This document shows, piece by piece, positions 36,932-45,523 of a DNA stretch of 64,000 bases (positions are counted from its first letter, which is position 1; each line of letters opens with the position of its first letter). Position numbers and translations under genes: made by a program. Under the pieces are notes generated by a model, which saw only the letters and a program-made list of their open reading frames with translations, ran no database searches and was not told the origin of the DNA. The DNA comes from Thermoplasmata archaeon (GTDB taxonomy: Archaea > Thermoplasmatota > Thermoplasmata > RBG-16-68-12 > SOIM01), in contig JAGLME010000001.1 of assembly GCA_023140195.1 (NCBI GenBank), positions 62,001 to 126,000 on the forward strand, in the 5' to 3' direction.

Positions 36932-37426
36932 ATGCATTTGTCTAGAGAGGGCGGGAGATTCACCACCGGAATGGTCTTTGTGGACGAGAGGAAGCCGAGA
37001 CTTAGTCTCTCAGTGTTCTTGGATAGGACGAAGGCCGGTGACAAGGGACTGCTGATCGCAAGGAACCAACCCGACCATATGTGCCCGAATGAAGAACTGG
37101 AGGGCGTCGAATGTCACAGGCTTCTCTTGCGGGAGACCGAGAACAGCGTACGTCCTTCGGACCTGGCGGAGATTGAGGCCATAATAACCTCGTTCTTCAA
37201 CAGAAACAAGGGCGGAGTGGCTCTTCTGGACGGATTCGAGATGCTGACCTTGTTCAACGACTTCAGCAAGGTTGCGGAGATGCTCAACAAGGCCCAGTCG
37301 GCTGCGGACTCTTGTGGAGGGTCGATCGTTATTCCGATAGACAACCGGGCGATATATCCCGAGGACTACAGGATGATCTCGGAGAACTACAAGCTCCTCA
37401 GTGCAGACGAGGCGGGGAATCTCTAG
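36932..37426 (+). CDS. DUF835-like protein
   Basis: 164 residues. Tracts GLLIARNQPDHMCPNEELEG and GGVALLDGFEMLTLFNDFSK are typical of DUF835. The hydrophobic strand plus acidic residue (VALLDGFEML) resembles a RecA/KaiC Walker B region, but there is no P-loop. The first residues (HLSREGGRFTTGMVFVDERK) differ from the partner gene. Predicted leaderless from the TATA element at 36898. It is convergent with a second DUF835 gene nine bases away, so a DUF835 pair is flanked by a STAND regulator. Function unknown; related domains occur next to response regulators. Confidence 0.7.
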   Translation: MHLSREGGRFTTGMVFVDERKPRLSLSVFLDRTKAGDKGLLIARNQPDHMCPNEELEGVECHRLLLRETENSVRPSDLAEIEAIITSFFNRNKGGVALLDGFEMLTLFNDFSKVAEMLNKAQSAADSCGGSIVIPIDNRAIYPEDYRMISENYKLLSADEAGNL

Positions 37427-37434
37427 ATCGAAAC

Positions 37435-37968
37435 TCACGATGCCACTATCTCAAGGTTCCTTTCCAATATCGCCAGCTCTCTCTCATCGAAAACCCTCTC
37501 ATCGATTGCCAGGAAGAGGACCGCATTGTTCTGCATCACGGTCTCGTTCACATATTCTATGAACTTGATTATGCGCGAGAAATCGTTATTGATCATCAGG
37601 AACTCAAGCCCGTCAACGAAGATGACCGTCTTCTCGTTGCTCTCCACGAATTCGTGTATCATCGTCGTGAGGCTCCCCAGGTTGTGAGGATCGACATAGT
37701 CCTTCCCCAGTGTGGTGCTCAGCCAGATGATCTTGGGGCTCTTCTCGAACTTGGTCTTCTCCACGTGGTCAGGGTGCTGTCTGGTTATCTGCAGTCCTTC
37801 AAATCCTCTGTTCACCAGGTCAGCGAAGTGCTGGAACGCCTTCTCGGTCTTCTTGCCCTTTATCAGATAGGAATGGCCCGGCCTGAACTTGCTCTCGCCC
37901 GAGAAGAGCTCCTCGAACAGATCGTCCTTGAACACCTTTGTCAGGACTGTGATCAGGTTGGTCCTCAT
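37435..37968 (-). CDS. DUF835-like protein
   Basis: 177 residues with the full DUF835 pattern: GHSYLIKGKKTEKAFQHFAD (strand, loop, helix), GLQITRQHPDHVEK, WLSTTLGKD, and VIFVDGLEFLMINNDFSRII. The segment VDGLEFL with the following helix aligns with VDSLEFL in the KaiC-like gene at 43547, so DUF835 and that gene may share a RecA-like core without ATP binding in DUF835. An extra N-terminal helix (residues 1-25) could mediate dimerisation. GAGGTAAGG precedes the ATG. The gene ends nine bases from the convergent DUF835 gene. Confidence 0.75.
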   Translation of the reverse strand: MRTNLITVLTKVFKDDLFEELFSGESKFRPGHSYLIKGKKTEKAFQHFADLVNRGFEGLQITRQHPDHVEKTKFEKSPKIIWLSTTLGKDYVDPHNLGSLTTMIHEFVESNEKTVIFVDGLEFLMINNDFSRIIKFIEYVNETVMQNNAVLFLAIDERVFDERELAILERNLEIVAS

Positions 37969-38080
37969 CGCACCTTACCTCGTTTGTACCCGAGAATAAT
38001 GAGAACCCCGAATTGAATGTTTCGCCTTGATTCTCCGATTCTTGAAGAATACCCGTGGCCCAAGGCGCATTACCAACAAC

Positions 38081-38090
38081 TCTTATATAG
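38081..38090 (+). promoter_or_regulatory. TATA box of the thermosome gene
   Basis: TCTTATATAG about 37 bases before the ATG at 38123, predicting a leader of about 10 bases. Confidence 0.6.
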
Positions 38091-38122
38091 AAGACCAATC
38101 ATATAACCGCAAAGTGATTTAC

Positions 38123-39775
38123 ATGCTAGGCGGAGAACCCATCATAGTACTCAAAGAAGGAACGGAGAGAGAAAGGGGCAAAGGTGCCCAGTTCAACAAC
38201 ATAGCGGCCGCCAAGGCCGTGGCAGAGGCTGTCCGGTCCACGCTCGGACCCAAGGGCATGGACAAGATGCTCGTGGACAGCATGGGAGACGTCACTATCA
38301 CCAACGACGGTGTGACCATCCTGAAGGAGATCGACATAAAGCATCCAGCGGCCAAGATGGTCGTGGAGATCGCCAAGACACAGGATGACGAGTGCGGCGA
38401 TGGTACCACAACCGCTGTCGTTCTTGCCGGGGAACTGTTGAAGAAGGCCGAGAATCTTGTCGAGCTGAACGTGCACCCCACTACCCTGGTGAACGGCTAC
38501 AAGCTTGCTGCAAGAGAGGCGGTCAGCATCCTCAGCAAGATGGGCTTCCAGGTCAAACCCACAGACACGAAGAAGATGATCGACATTGCCGCCACATCCA
38601 TGGCCGGGCGCAGTGTTGGACCAGCCAAGGATTATCTGGCAGATTTAGCCGTCCGGGCGATCACTTCAGTGGCCGAGAAGCGGGACAAGAAGACCGTCGC
38701 TGACGTGAGCAATGTCAAGGTGGAGAAGAAGCACGGCGGGTCGGTTTACGATACGGAGCTCATATCAGGAATCATAGTTGACAAGGACAGGGTACATCCC
38801 AGGATGCCAACATCAGTGAAGAATGCAAAGATAGCCATCTTGGATTTCGCCATGGAGATCAAGAAGACCGAGGTGGATGCCAAGATACAGATAACGAACC
38901 CGAATCAGCTTCAGAAGTTCCTCGATGAGGAAGAGAGGACCCTTCGGGAGATGGTGGACAAGGTCGCCAAGAGCGGTGCCAACGTGGTTCTGTGCCAGAA
39001 GGGCATCGACGACCTCGCACAGCATTATCTTGCCAAGAAAGGGATATTCGCTCTGAGGAGAATAAAGAAGTCCGATATGAAGAAGCTGGCACGTGCGACC
39101 GGTGGAAAGGTGGTCAGCACTCTGGATGACCTCAAGCGCTCCGATCTCGGTGCCGCTGCACTGGTCGAAGAGAGAAAGGTGGGCGACGACGAGATGACCT
39201 TCATCACTGGCTGCAAGAACCCCAAGGCCGTTTCCGTTCTTATCAGAGGCGGGACCGAGCATGTCGTGGACGAGATCGAGAGGTCGCTCAACGATGCGCT
39301 GAAGGTTGTTGCTTTGGTGATCGAGGACGGCAGGGCTGTTCCGGGTGGCGGAGCACCTGAGGTAGAGCTTTCGCTTCGACTTCGGGAGTTCGCTGCAACG
39401 GTCGGCGGAAGGGAACAACTGGCAATCGAGGCCTTCGCTCAGGCCATGGAGATAATCCCCTGGACCTTGGGTGAGAACGCTGGACTTGACTCTATCGATC
39501 TGCTCATAATGCTCAAGAGCAAGCACGAGGGCAAGAAGGGGAACAAGAACGAAGGGTTCAATGTGAGGACCGGCGGTACCGGCGACATGCTGAAACTGAA
39601 GATACTCGAGCCTCTTGGTGTCAAGACCCAGGCCATAGAGTCCGCGACCGAGGTCGCAAGCATGGTACTGAGGATCGACGATGTCATCGCCTCCAAGAAG
39701 ATGGAAGGCGGTGGAGGTCCTCCTGGTGGAATGCCTCCAGGCGGAATGGGTGGAATGCCTCCGGGCATGATGTGA
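38123..39775 (+). CDS. ths: Thermosome (group II chaperonin) subunit
   Basis: 550 residues, the standard length. ATP-driven folding chamber in the cytoplasm. Conserved blocks are [13 protein letters not shown], the phosphate loop [12 protein letters not shown] with the catalytic Asp, and [12 protein letters not shown] near the C-terminal ATPase lobe. The C-terminus is the Gly-Met tail typical of chaperonins ([18 protein letters not shown]). The start at 38123 gives the conserved N-terminal [19 protein letters not shown]; the frame is open 32 codons further but that part crosses the TATA box. One subunit gene is seen; others may lie elsewhere. Confidence 0.97.
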   Translation: MLGGEPIIVLKEGTERERGKGAQFNNIAAAKAVAEAVRSTLGPKGMDKMLVDSMGDVTITNDGVTILKEIDIKHPAAKMVVEIAKTQDDECGDGTTTAVVLAGELLKKAENLVELNVHPTTLVNGYKLAAREAVSILSKMGFQVKPTDTKKMIDIAATSMAGRSVGPAKDYLADLAVRAITSVAEKRDKKTVADVSNVKVEKKHGGSVYDTELISGIIVDKDRVHPRMPTSVKNAKIAILDFAMEIKKTEVDAKIQITNPNQLQKFLDEEERTLREMVDKVAKSGANVVLCQKGIDDLAQHYLAKKGIFALRRIKKSDMKKLARATGGKVVSTLDDLKRSDLGAAALVEERKVGDDEMTFITGCKNPKAVSVLIRGGTEHVVDEIERSLNDALKVVALVIEDGRAVPGGGAPEVELSLRLREFAATVGGREQLAIEAFAQAMEIIPWTLGENAGLDSIDLLIMLKSKHEGKKGNKNEGFNVRTGGTGDMLKLKILEPLGVKTQAIESATEVASMVLRIDDVIASKKMEGGGGPPGGMPPGGMGGMPPGMM

Positions 39776-39834
39776 TAACTCAGGCCAACTGGTTCGATAC
39801 CTTGGAAAAACAGCAACTATGAGCTTGTCCTAGG

Positions 39835-41745
39835 TCACTTCAGTCTGATGGTTTCAAGGTTCAGAGGCGCTCTTGTCTCCATACCGAATTTCTTGTACAG
39901 CGAACTGGCCAGATCGGAGCACTTGAACTCCTCTCCATGGTTCACGATGACCTTCTCCGGACGCGGCTCCAAAGTGCCAACGTAGTTCAGAAGCTGCAAC
40001 CTGTCCGAATGTCCAGAGAATCCATCCACCTCATCCACATCCATTCTTATCTTCAATGTAAGTGGTTTGCCCCTGTCGTTGAGGGTGATCTCCTTCCATT
40101 CCCTCTGGATCTTTCGTCCAATCGTCCCTTCCGCCTGGAAACCGACGAACATCAACGCATGAGATGCATCGTCCGCCCAAGCCTTGAAGTACTCCATCAC
40201 CGGCCCGCCGTTCATCATGCCCGACGTAGCCAGAACGATGCACGGGTCAGGGTCATGGAGGATGGTCTCCCTGGTCTGCTGCCCATCGACCCTTCTGAAT
40301 ATATCTGAAAGGAAGGGGTTCTCTCCCGTCTGGAAGATCTGTGTTCTGAGCTGGCTGTTGAGATATTCAGGATAAGCGGTGTGAATGGCAGTCGCCTCAA
40401 AGATCATCCCGTCCAGATAGACTGGCACGTTCGGGATGTGCTTCTTTCTCATCAGTTCCTCGAGAACCAGCATGACCTCCTGGGAACGCCCAACCGCGAA
40501 GACCGGAACGAGCAACTTCCCACCTCTCAAGAGAATCCTGGCACAAATTTCTCTCAGCTGTTCTCCCGCTTCCCTTCTGCTCGGCTGGATGTCGTGATAT
40601 CCCCCGTACGTGGACTCCAGTACCAAAGTCTCCAGTCTCGGGAATCGATTGACGGCCGGATTGAACAGCCAGGTCTTCTCGAACTTCATGTCTCCGCTCA
40701 AAGCGATATTGTACAGTCCGTCCCCTATATGGAAATGAGCTATTGCGGATCCGAGGATATGGCCAGCGTTGTGGAGCGTCAACCTGATGTCTGGGGCGAT
40801 GTCCGTGGTCTCGCCGTATTTCAGGGGGATCGTATGTTTTACCGCCTCTCTGACCTGGGGTGATTCGTAGGGTGATTTCTTGCCCTCTCCGAACGAGACC
40901 TTTATGTAATCTATCTGGAGAAGAGACATGAGGTCCCTTGTCGGTGGAGTGCAGTATATGGGACCATCATAACCGTATTTGTAAAGCGCTGGAACCAGAC
41001 CTGCGTGATCAAGATGTGCGTGCGTCAGAACAACAGCGTCCAGGTTCTCCAATGGCATCACCTCAGGCGCGTTAAGGTAGGGTCCGCCGTTATCCTCGGC
41101 CGACACGTCAACGCCGCAGTCCACAAGGACCTTGCTCCCCCTCGTCATCAAAAGCGAACAGCTTCTGCCGACCTGCCTGTAGCCTCCCAAAGATGTGATC
41201 CTGATCCAGTTCTCCCCCTGGGCCACTTCCCTGGCCAGCCTTCTGCCGACCTTCTTGAGGAATTCGTCCCTGGGTTCGCGAATGGACCTGAGATAGTTCC
41301 TGATTTCCTCGACCGTTTTCGAGGGTATGGGTGGCGCCCTCACCACCTTGGGTGCCCAACCTATCTTCTTCTTTATCTCGTTCAGAAGCGCTCCGTGCCT
41401 TCCAATGACCAGTCCTGGCGACTCAGCTTCGATGGTCACCTCCCCCGTCTCGGGCTCGAAGAAGATGTTGACTATCTTGGCCTCATCCGGGATTATGGTC
41501 TTGATGCTCTTCTCGGCCTTCTCCTCGTCCACGAGGAGTGATGGGTCGGGTCTGATGGCCACTCTCCTTCTGAGGCTCTGAGCCAATTGCCTGACCATGT
41601 CATTGCTCTCAGCGAACACCTCCATGCTCTTGGTGTAGATCACTATGACTGGCCCTTCCAGTTCGATGTTGGTGATCTCCACATCTGGAGGCACCACATT
41701 CTCAACAGCTTGTCTTGCTTCAGCAAGAACCTTTTCAACACTCAT
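39835..41745 (-). CDS. fttA: KH-domain beta-CASP ribonuclease aCPSF1/FttA
   Basis: 636 residues, the usual length. Archaeal CPSF73-like endonuclease/5'-3' exonuclease that terminates transcription by cutting nascent RNA. Two KH domains occupy residues about 1-150 (KIVNIFFEPETGEVTIEAESPGLV, shown in part: IGRHGALLNEI). The metallo-beta-lactamase core carries HAHLDHAG and SGDMKFE. The beta-CASP domain is recognisable from ESTYGGYHD, ATSGMMNGGPVMEYF and FSGHSDR, and the C-terminal His motif is VNHGEE. Start at 41745 rather than 41754 because GAGTGG-type pairing precedes it. It lies 37 bases after the proteasome gene and is probably in its operon. Confidence 0.95.
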   Translation of the reverse strand: MSVEKVLAEARQAVENVVPPDVEITNIELEGPVIVIYTKSMEVFAESNDMVRQLAQSLRRRVAIRPDPSLLVDEEKAEKSIKTIIPDEAKIVNIFFEPETGEVTIEAESPGLVIGRHGALLNEIKKKIGWAPKVVRAPPIPSKTVEEIRNYLRSIREPRDEFLKKVGRRLAREVAQGENWIRITSLGGYRQVGRSCSLLMTRGSKVLVDCGVDVSAEDNGGPYLNAPEVMPLENLDAVVLTHAHLDHAGLVPALYKYGYDGPIYCTPPTRDLMSLLQIDYIKVSFGEGKKSPYESPQVREAVKHTIPLKYGETTDIAPDIRLTLHNAGHILGSAIAHFHIGDGLYNIALSGDMKFEKTWLFNPAVNRFPRLETLVLESTYGGYHDIQPSRREAGEQLREICARILLRGGKLLVPVFAVGRSQEVMLVLEELMRKKHIPNVPVYLDGMIFEATAIHTAYPEYLNSQLRTQIFQTGENPFLSDIFRRVDGQQTRETILHDPDPCIVLATSGMMNGGPVMEYFKAWADDASHALMFVGFQAEGTIGRKIQREWKEITLNDRGKPLTLKIRMDVDEVDGFSGHSDRLQLLNYVGTLEPRPEKVIVNHGEEFKCSDLASSLYKKFGMETRAPLNLETIRLK

Positions 41746-41782
41746 TAATTCCACTCGTTATGGATTGACAGCTAATTCGGGG

Positions 41783-42424
41783 CTAGGTCAGTTTCAGTGC
41801 CGACATCCTCTTCTCGACTTCCTTGTCGTCGAGCCTCACGAACCCTTTCTTGGTTATGGTCGCTATGTCCATCCCGTTTCCAGAGGCGGAGTCTCTCTTG
41901 ATGGCAGCGTTAAGAGCCCTGATGGCCAGGTCCACGCCCTCCTTCAGGTCCATGTTCTCCTTGTACTGGTCCTCCAGGACACCGTACACGTATGGAGAGC
42001 CGGAGCCTGTCGTGACATATGTATCAGGTATGGAACCTCCCGCCATGTCCAAAGAGTACACGCTGGGGCCCGTTGCATCCACTCCACCCACGACAAGTTG
42101 CACCCAATACGGGAACATCCTCCTGCCTGAGAGTATGTTCGCCAGCAAAGTGGCACACGCTTCCACCGGCATTGATACCCCCCTCTTCAACTTGTAGAGC
42201 TCCACCTCGGCTGTTATGTATCTGGCCAAGGTCTGGAGATCTCCCACCAAACCAGCCGTGGTCAAACCGATGCTCTCATCCAGCTTGTACAGCTTCTTGG
42301 TGCTCTTATGGGCTATGAGTGTACCCATGGTCGCTCTTCTCTCGCTTGCCAAGACTACCCCATCCTTGCAGACCATCCCTAGGGTCGTAGTCCCCTTTTT
42401 CGTTTGTTCGGTGATATCAGTCAT
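41783..42424 (-). CDS. psmB: Proteasome beta subunit
   Basis: 213 residues. The propeptide MTDITEQTKKG is removed to expose the catalytic threonine (TTTLG, residue 12 onward). Other active-site elements are Asp/Glu and Lys of the Ntn-hydrolase fold in DGVVLASERRATMG, GSGSPYVYGVLE, and the C-terminal KGFVRLDDKEV. It forms the inner rings of the 20S core, which degrades unfolded proteins. The start at ATG 42424 is preferred over a GTG at 42433. The alpha subunit gene is not in the window. Confidence 0.96.
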   Translation of the reverse strand: MTDITEQTKKGTTTLGMVCKDGVVLASERRATMGTLIAHKSTKKLYKLDESIGLTTAGLVGDLQTLARYITAEVELYKLKRGVSMPVEACATLLANILSGRRMFPYWVQLVVGGVDATGPSVYSLDMAGGSIPDTYVTTGSGSPYVYGVLEDQYKENMDLKEGVDLAIRALNAAIKRDSASGNGMDIATITKKGFVRLDDKEVEKRMSALKLT

Positions 42425-42479
42425 CCCCAACACGCTCGAAAATTGTCAAAACCGACGATTCCCAATAAAGTTGTGCGTG

Positions 42480-42488
42480 TATATAAGG
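42480..42488 (-). promoter_or_regulatory. TATA box of the proteasome operon
   Basis: Minus-strand CCTTATATA, predicting transcription from near 42458, about 35 bases before the ATG at 42424. Confidence 0.6.
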
Positions 42489-42547
42489 GTTGTGATTTGG
42501 AATCTGGCATACTGGCTACCTGCCCTTTTGCATGTTGAGGTGGGTCA

Positions 42548-42570
42548 CATTTAATATGGAAACTGCCATA
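42548..42570 (+). promoter_or_regulatory. TATA box overlapped by an inverted repeat
   Basis: CATTTAATATG (42548-42558) is the TATA element of the small winged-helix gene. TATGG-N6-CCATA (42555-42570) is an inverted repeat covering its downstream edge and could bind a regulator, possibly the product itself. Confidence 0.4.
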
Positions 42571-42589
42571 CACTCTCAGTCACACCTAC

Positions 42590-42838
42590 ATGGCTCGGGG
42601 GAACATCTTGGAGCGCAAGAAGCTGGACACGGACGAAGCGGTGAAGGTCGTTGTTGAGCTGCTGGGGAAGGAGGGGCCGATGACCACCATCCAGATCGAA
42701 GAGAGGATCATGAAGAGGGGAGAGGAGTGCCCGGACACGGTCGTGCTGTTCCTTTCCAAGCTCCGCTTGAAACGCGTCATCAAAGGCGAGGTCTCCGAAA
42801 AACACAAGGGATGGCTTTGGTGGGTCGGGGAACAGTGA
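42590..42838 (+). CDS. Small winged-helix-like protein
   Basis: 82 residues. The layout is helix, helix, then a third helix and a beta-wing: DEAVKVVVELLGKEGPMTTI, ERIMKRGEECPDTVVLFLSK, and VIKGEVSEKHKGWLWWVGEQ as the wing. The end is rich in Trp. It looks like a stand-alone DNA-binding winged helix, but no family name is certain. ATG 42590 is about 10 bases behind the predicted transcript start. It is coupled to a second small gene by a GTGA overlap. The promoter is divergent from the proteasome promoter. Confidence 0.6.
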   Translation: MARGNILERKKLDTDEAVKVVVELLGKEGPMTTIQIEERIMKRGEECPDTVVLFLSKLRLKRVIKGEVSEKHKGWLWWVGEQ

Positions 42839-43005
42839 AGTTCACAGACCAGTCCATTGTGAGTGTTGACCTGACACAGAGAGCGGGCGAAAAGGTCAAA
42901 CCCCTGGCCAAGAAAGGTCTCAAGGCCACCAGTGGGGCACTGAAGAAGATTGGCGAAGGGACCAAGAATTTGGGGAAGAAGCTAGAGGAGAAGGGTGAGG
43001 TGTAG
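42835..43005 (+). CDS. Small lysine-rich protein
   Basis: 56 residues from the GTG at 42835, which overlaps the previous stop. It starts with a short beta segment (VKFTDQSIVSVDLTQRAGEK), then Lys/Gly-rich amphipathic helices with 11-residue-like periodicity (VKPLAKKGLKATSGALKKIG, KNLGKKLEEKGEV). The helical repeat resembles late-embryogenesis or apolipoprotein-like membrane-surface helices. Unrecognised. The translational coupling to the winged-helix gene is the main argument for it being real. Confidence 0.45.
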   Translation: MKFTDQSIVSVDLTQRAGEKVKPLAKKGLKATSGALKKIGEGTKNLGKKLEEKGEV

Positions 43006-43011
43006 GCCGCC

Positions 43012-43542
43012 CTACATCACAAACTCTCTTGCCAGCTCCATGAATGCCTTTTCTACACTCTCCCCGGTCTTTGCGCTTGAGAAGTAGTAAGAAGCCCCGT
43101 ATCCCACCGCGATCTCCTTCAATCGATTATCATCGATCTGTTTGTGGTCTACCAGGTCCACCTTGTTCGCAAGAATGATAATAGGCACCTGTCCTGCAGC
43201 CTCTCTCATCCCGTCTATCCACTCCAAGAGCCCATCAAGCGTCTTGTCCTCTGTGCAGTCGCAGACCGCGATACCGGCATTGGCTCCCTTGAAGTACTGC
43301 TCGGTGAACAACTTCGCCAGATCCTTCTGTCCCATTATGTCCCAGATCATCATGTGTACCGTTACTGGCTGACCTTCCCCGCCGGGCAGGGTGATCTCCT
43401 TTTTGGACACGTTGGTGCCCAAAGTGAACAGGTATCTGTTGTCAAACTCGTTGAGTACGTACTTCCGGATTAGGCTGGTCTTTCCCACTCCGCCGTCGCC
43501 GACCAGACATATCTTCATCTTCATTTCCCTTTCTTCAGCCAT
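43012..43542 (-). CDS. Ras-superfamily small GTPase
   Basis: 176 residues from ATG 43542, with GGTGAG four bases upstream and the previous stop five bases away. All G motifs are intact: G1 GDGGVGKTS (residues 15-23), a Thr in FTLGTNVSKKE for G2, G3 WDIMGQ with the Gln of Ras Gln61, G4 NKVD, and G5 SSAKT. Closest in style to the archaeal Rab/Ras-like GTPases. No C-terminal prenylation Cys. It should cycle between GTP and GDP states as a cytoplasmic switch. Last gene of a three-gene operon whose two upstream members are KaiC-like proteins. Confidence 0.85.
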   Translation of the reverse strand: MAEEREMKMKICLVGDGGVGKTSLIRKYVLNEFDNRYLFTLGTNVSKKEITLPGGEGQPVTVHMMIWDIMGQKDLAKLFTEQYFKGANAGIAVCDCTEDKTLDGLLEWIDGMREAAGQVPIIILANKVDLVDHKQIDDNRLKEIAVGYGASYYFSSAKTGESVEKAFMELAREFVM

Positions 43543-43546
43543 TATC

Positions 43547-44707
43547 TCACCCATCATCCGGGAGCTTCAGCAAACTCTGTAGCGCTTCGCTCGCCTTGCC
43601 GTCCCCTGGTTCATCGAACGGTATTATCGGCACATCCTCTGACAGCTTCATCCTCCTCCTGATCTCATCCTCCGAGAAGGCGCCATCTATCTGCTGTCTG
43701 TTCGCGATGACGACCAGAGGAACCCTTCCGAAGTCTGATTCCACTATCCTCCTACCGTTCTCTATGTCCTCAAGACTTGAACTGTTCAAGACCAGGAACA
43801 CACCGCTCATCTCTCTGCTGAACAACCTCAGAGTGGCCGAGAAGCTCTCCTTTCCAGGTACTCCCAACACCTCGGTCTCTATGTCCGAGACGTCGATCGT
43901 TCTTCTGTCCCGACCCTCCGAAAGATGTCCCTCTCCATCAACGATGGACCGAGAACACAAGGAACTAATAAAATCTTCCTTTCTGGAGTCCTTCGATCCT
44001 ATGACCAGAATCCTCGGGGTGTAGGTCACAACACCGGTAAGGTCCTCGAACCTGAAGGGAACCCACTTGCTGTTCTCAATCTCCACCTTCCTGATCTCGC
44101 TCACCCTGACCAGGTTCAGTAGAATTGAACCCATCCTCTCTGTTCTGAATTCCAGAACGGTGTCCGCGCCGTCCTTCAGTGACGCTAGTTCCCTTCGCTC
44201 CAGTGTCCAGTCCGTCACAAGGGTGAAGAAGACCGAGTTGTTTTCGGTGGAGAGGTCATTGACGAACTCCCAGAACTTCAGGGCCTCTTCGTGCGGGAAC
44301 CTGTCCACCAGGAACTCCAGCGAATCCACGATGACCCTCTTGGGTCTATGTTCCTCGAAGGCGTCTTGCACCACCCTGCGTATGTCCATCATGTCGGTCA
44401 CGTCCTTGATGACGTATCTCTCCGAGGACGGGATCATGGCCTGGCTGGACGCGGCGTCGACTATCACCAGGCTGGATTCCTCCGGAACACCGTACTTCTT
44501 GAAATGCGATCTTGCGAGGCTCGGGGCCCTGTGGAAGTCTATGTAGACGCAGGATTCGTTCCCTTTTACCCCCGCGGCCAGGAAATTCTCCGCGAACATC
44601 CTCTTCTCTGTGGGACTGTCGCTCAACAGTATGGATGAGGACGGCCTGAGGAAGCCACCTCCGAGCTGTTCGTCCACCGTTCCCAATCCTGATCTGACCA
44701 ACTTCAT
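43547..44707 (-). CDS. KaiC-like domain fused to a degenerate GTPase domain
   Basis: 386 residues. The N-terminal half has a RecA/KaiC fold (LGTVDEQLGGGFLRPSSSIL, then Walker B-like RVIVDSLEFLVD), but the P-loop position reads SDSPTEKRM, not GxxxxGKT. The second half (about 230-386) has the order of a COG2229/MglA-like GTPase: VIGSKDSRKEDF at G1, RRTIDV at G2, VLGVPGKESF at G3 and IANRQQIDGAF at G4. The P-loop and NKxD are both degraded, so it is probably a pseudo-GTPase. This looks like a scaffold or regulator for the intact GTPase encoded next. The ATG is about 10 bases after the upstream gene. Confidence 0.7.
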   Translation of the reverse strand: MKLVRSGLGTVDEQLGGGFLRPSSSILLSDSPTEKRMFAENFLAAGVKGNESCVYIDFHRAPSLARSHFKKYGVPEESSLVIVDAASSQAMIPSSERYVIKDVTDMMDIRRVVQDAFEEHRPKRVIVDSLEFLVDRFPHEEALKFWEFVNDLSTENNSVFFTLVTDWTLERRELASLKDGADTVLEFRTERMGSILLNLVRVSEIRKVEIENSKWVPFRFEDLTGVVTYTPRILVIGSKDSRKEDFISSLCSRSIVDGEGHLSEGRDRRTIDVSDIETEVLGVPGKESFSATLRLFSREMSGVFLVLNSSSLEDIENGRRIVESDFGRVPLVVIANRQQIDGAFSEDEIRRRMKLSEDVPIIPFDEPGDGKASEALQSLLKLPDDG

Positions 44708-44716
44708 GTCAACCCT

Positions 44717-45442
44717 TCACAACAGCTTATCGATCCCCACTTCCTTGTCCACGTACCTGACCTTGGGCACCCTTTCCGAAAGCACGACGTCCACCAGTTC
44801 CCCGCCGATATCGAACGGCGTCCAAACCGGATTAGTTGCGATGCCTTTGATGTGATGTATCCTGATCTCCCTGTGCAGCATCTCGTCGAACCTCATCTCC
44901 ACCACCCCGTCCACCATCATTCCAAGCGTGTCGCCTGTCCTCTCGTCCTGGACTCCCTCGTGCAGAGCGAACACTCCGAACCCTCCATTGGTCCTCAGCT
45001 GGGAACTCATTATCTGGAAGAACTTCAGAAGTGCCTGGGGGGCATTGTGCAGAAAAAGGGGCGAGAGTGAGTAGAAGAAGAGGTTGATAGGCTCGCCCAG
45101 CACATCGGACGCCTTTGTGATGTTCATGCCTATCTGTTCTATGTTGGACAAGCTGCTCACGTACATAGTCCCATCTGTCCGTTCTCCCTCCCTGAGCTTG
45201 CCTAGGGGAGCAGAGAAACAGTCCACGAACACCAGGTTCTCGCCCTCGTACTTCCTGAGGTCGATGTCGAACTTGAACGCCCTCTGTCTGATTGTCTCAG
45301 GACTGTAGTCTATGCCCACGATCACTATCTTCTTGTCGTGTTCGAGGAAATTGTCTATGAGCTCCAGGCACCATTCCAGCTTCCCAACACCTGGGGGGCC
45401 TTTCAGAAGAAGGCCGGATATGTTCGCCAATTCTTCTAGCAT
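44717..45442 (-). CDS. KaiC-like RecA-fold ATPase
   Basis: 241 residues. The P-loop is GPPGVGKLE, i.e. the conserved Ser/Thr after the Lys is Leu, so nucleotide binding may be weak. The rest follows the KaiC/GvpD-like RecA fold: IVIVGIDYSPETIRQRAFKF, LVFVDCFSAPLGKL and FALHEGVQDERTGDTLGMMV, then VDGVVEMRFDEML. First gene of the operon with the KaiC-GTPase fusion and the Ras-like GTPase. The start follows GGACGGAG. A role in signalling, as with other archaeal KaiC-like proteins, is inference. Confidence 0.75.
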   Translation of the reverse strand: MLEELANISGLLLKGPPGVGKLEWCLELIDNFLEHDKKIVIVGIDYSPETIRQRAFKFDIDLRKYEGENLVFVDCFSAPLGKLREGERTDGTMYVSSLSNIEQIGMNITKASDVLGEPINLFFYSLSPLFLHNAPQALLKFFQIMSSQLRTNGGFGVFALHEGVQDERTGDTLGMMVDGVVEMRFDEMLHREIRIHHIKGIATNPVWTPFDIGGELVDVVLSERVPKVRYVDKEVGIDKLL

Positions 45443-45510
45443 TCGTTCTCCGTCCTTTGGACATTTCTTTGCATGTATTCAGGAAATGCATCTCGAAGAC
45501 CCTACGTAGA

Positions 45511-45523
45511 CCAAATAAAACTG
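45511..45523 (-). promoter_or_regulatory. TATA box of the KaiC/GTPase operon
   Basis: Minus-strand CAGTTTTATTTGG, predicting transcription from near 45491 and a leader of about 48 bases. Confidence 0.4.
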
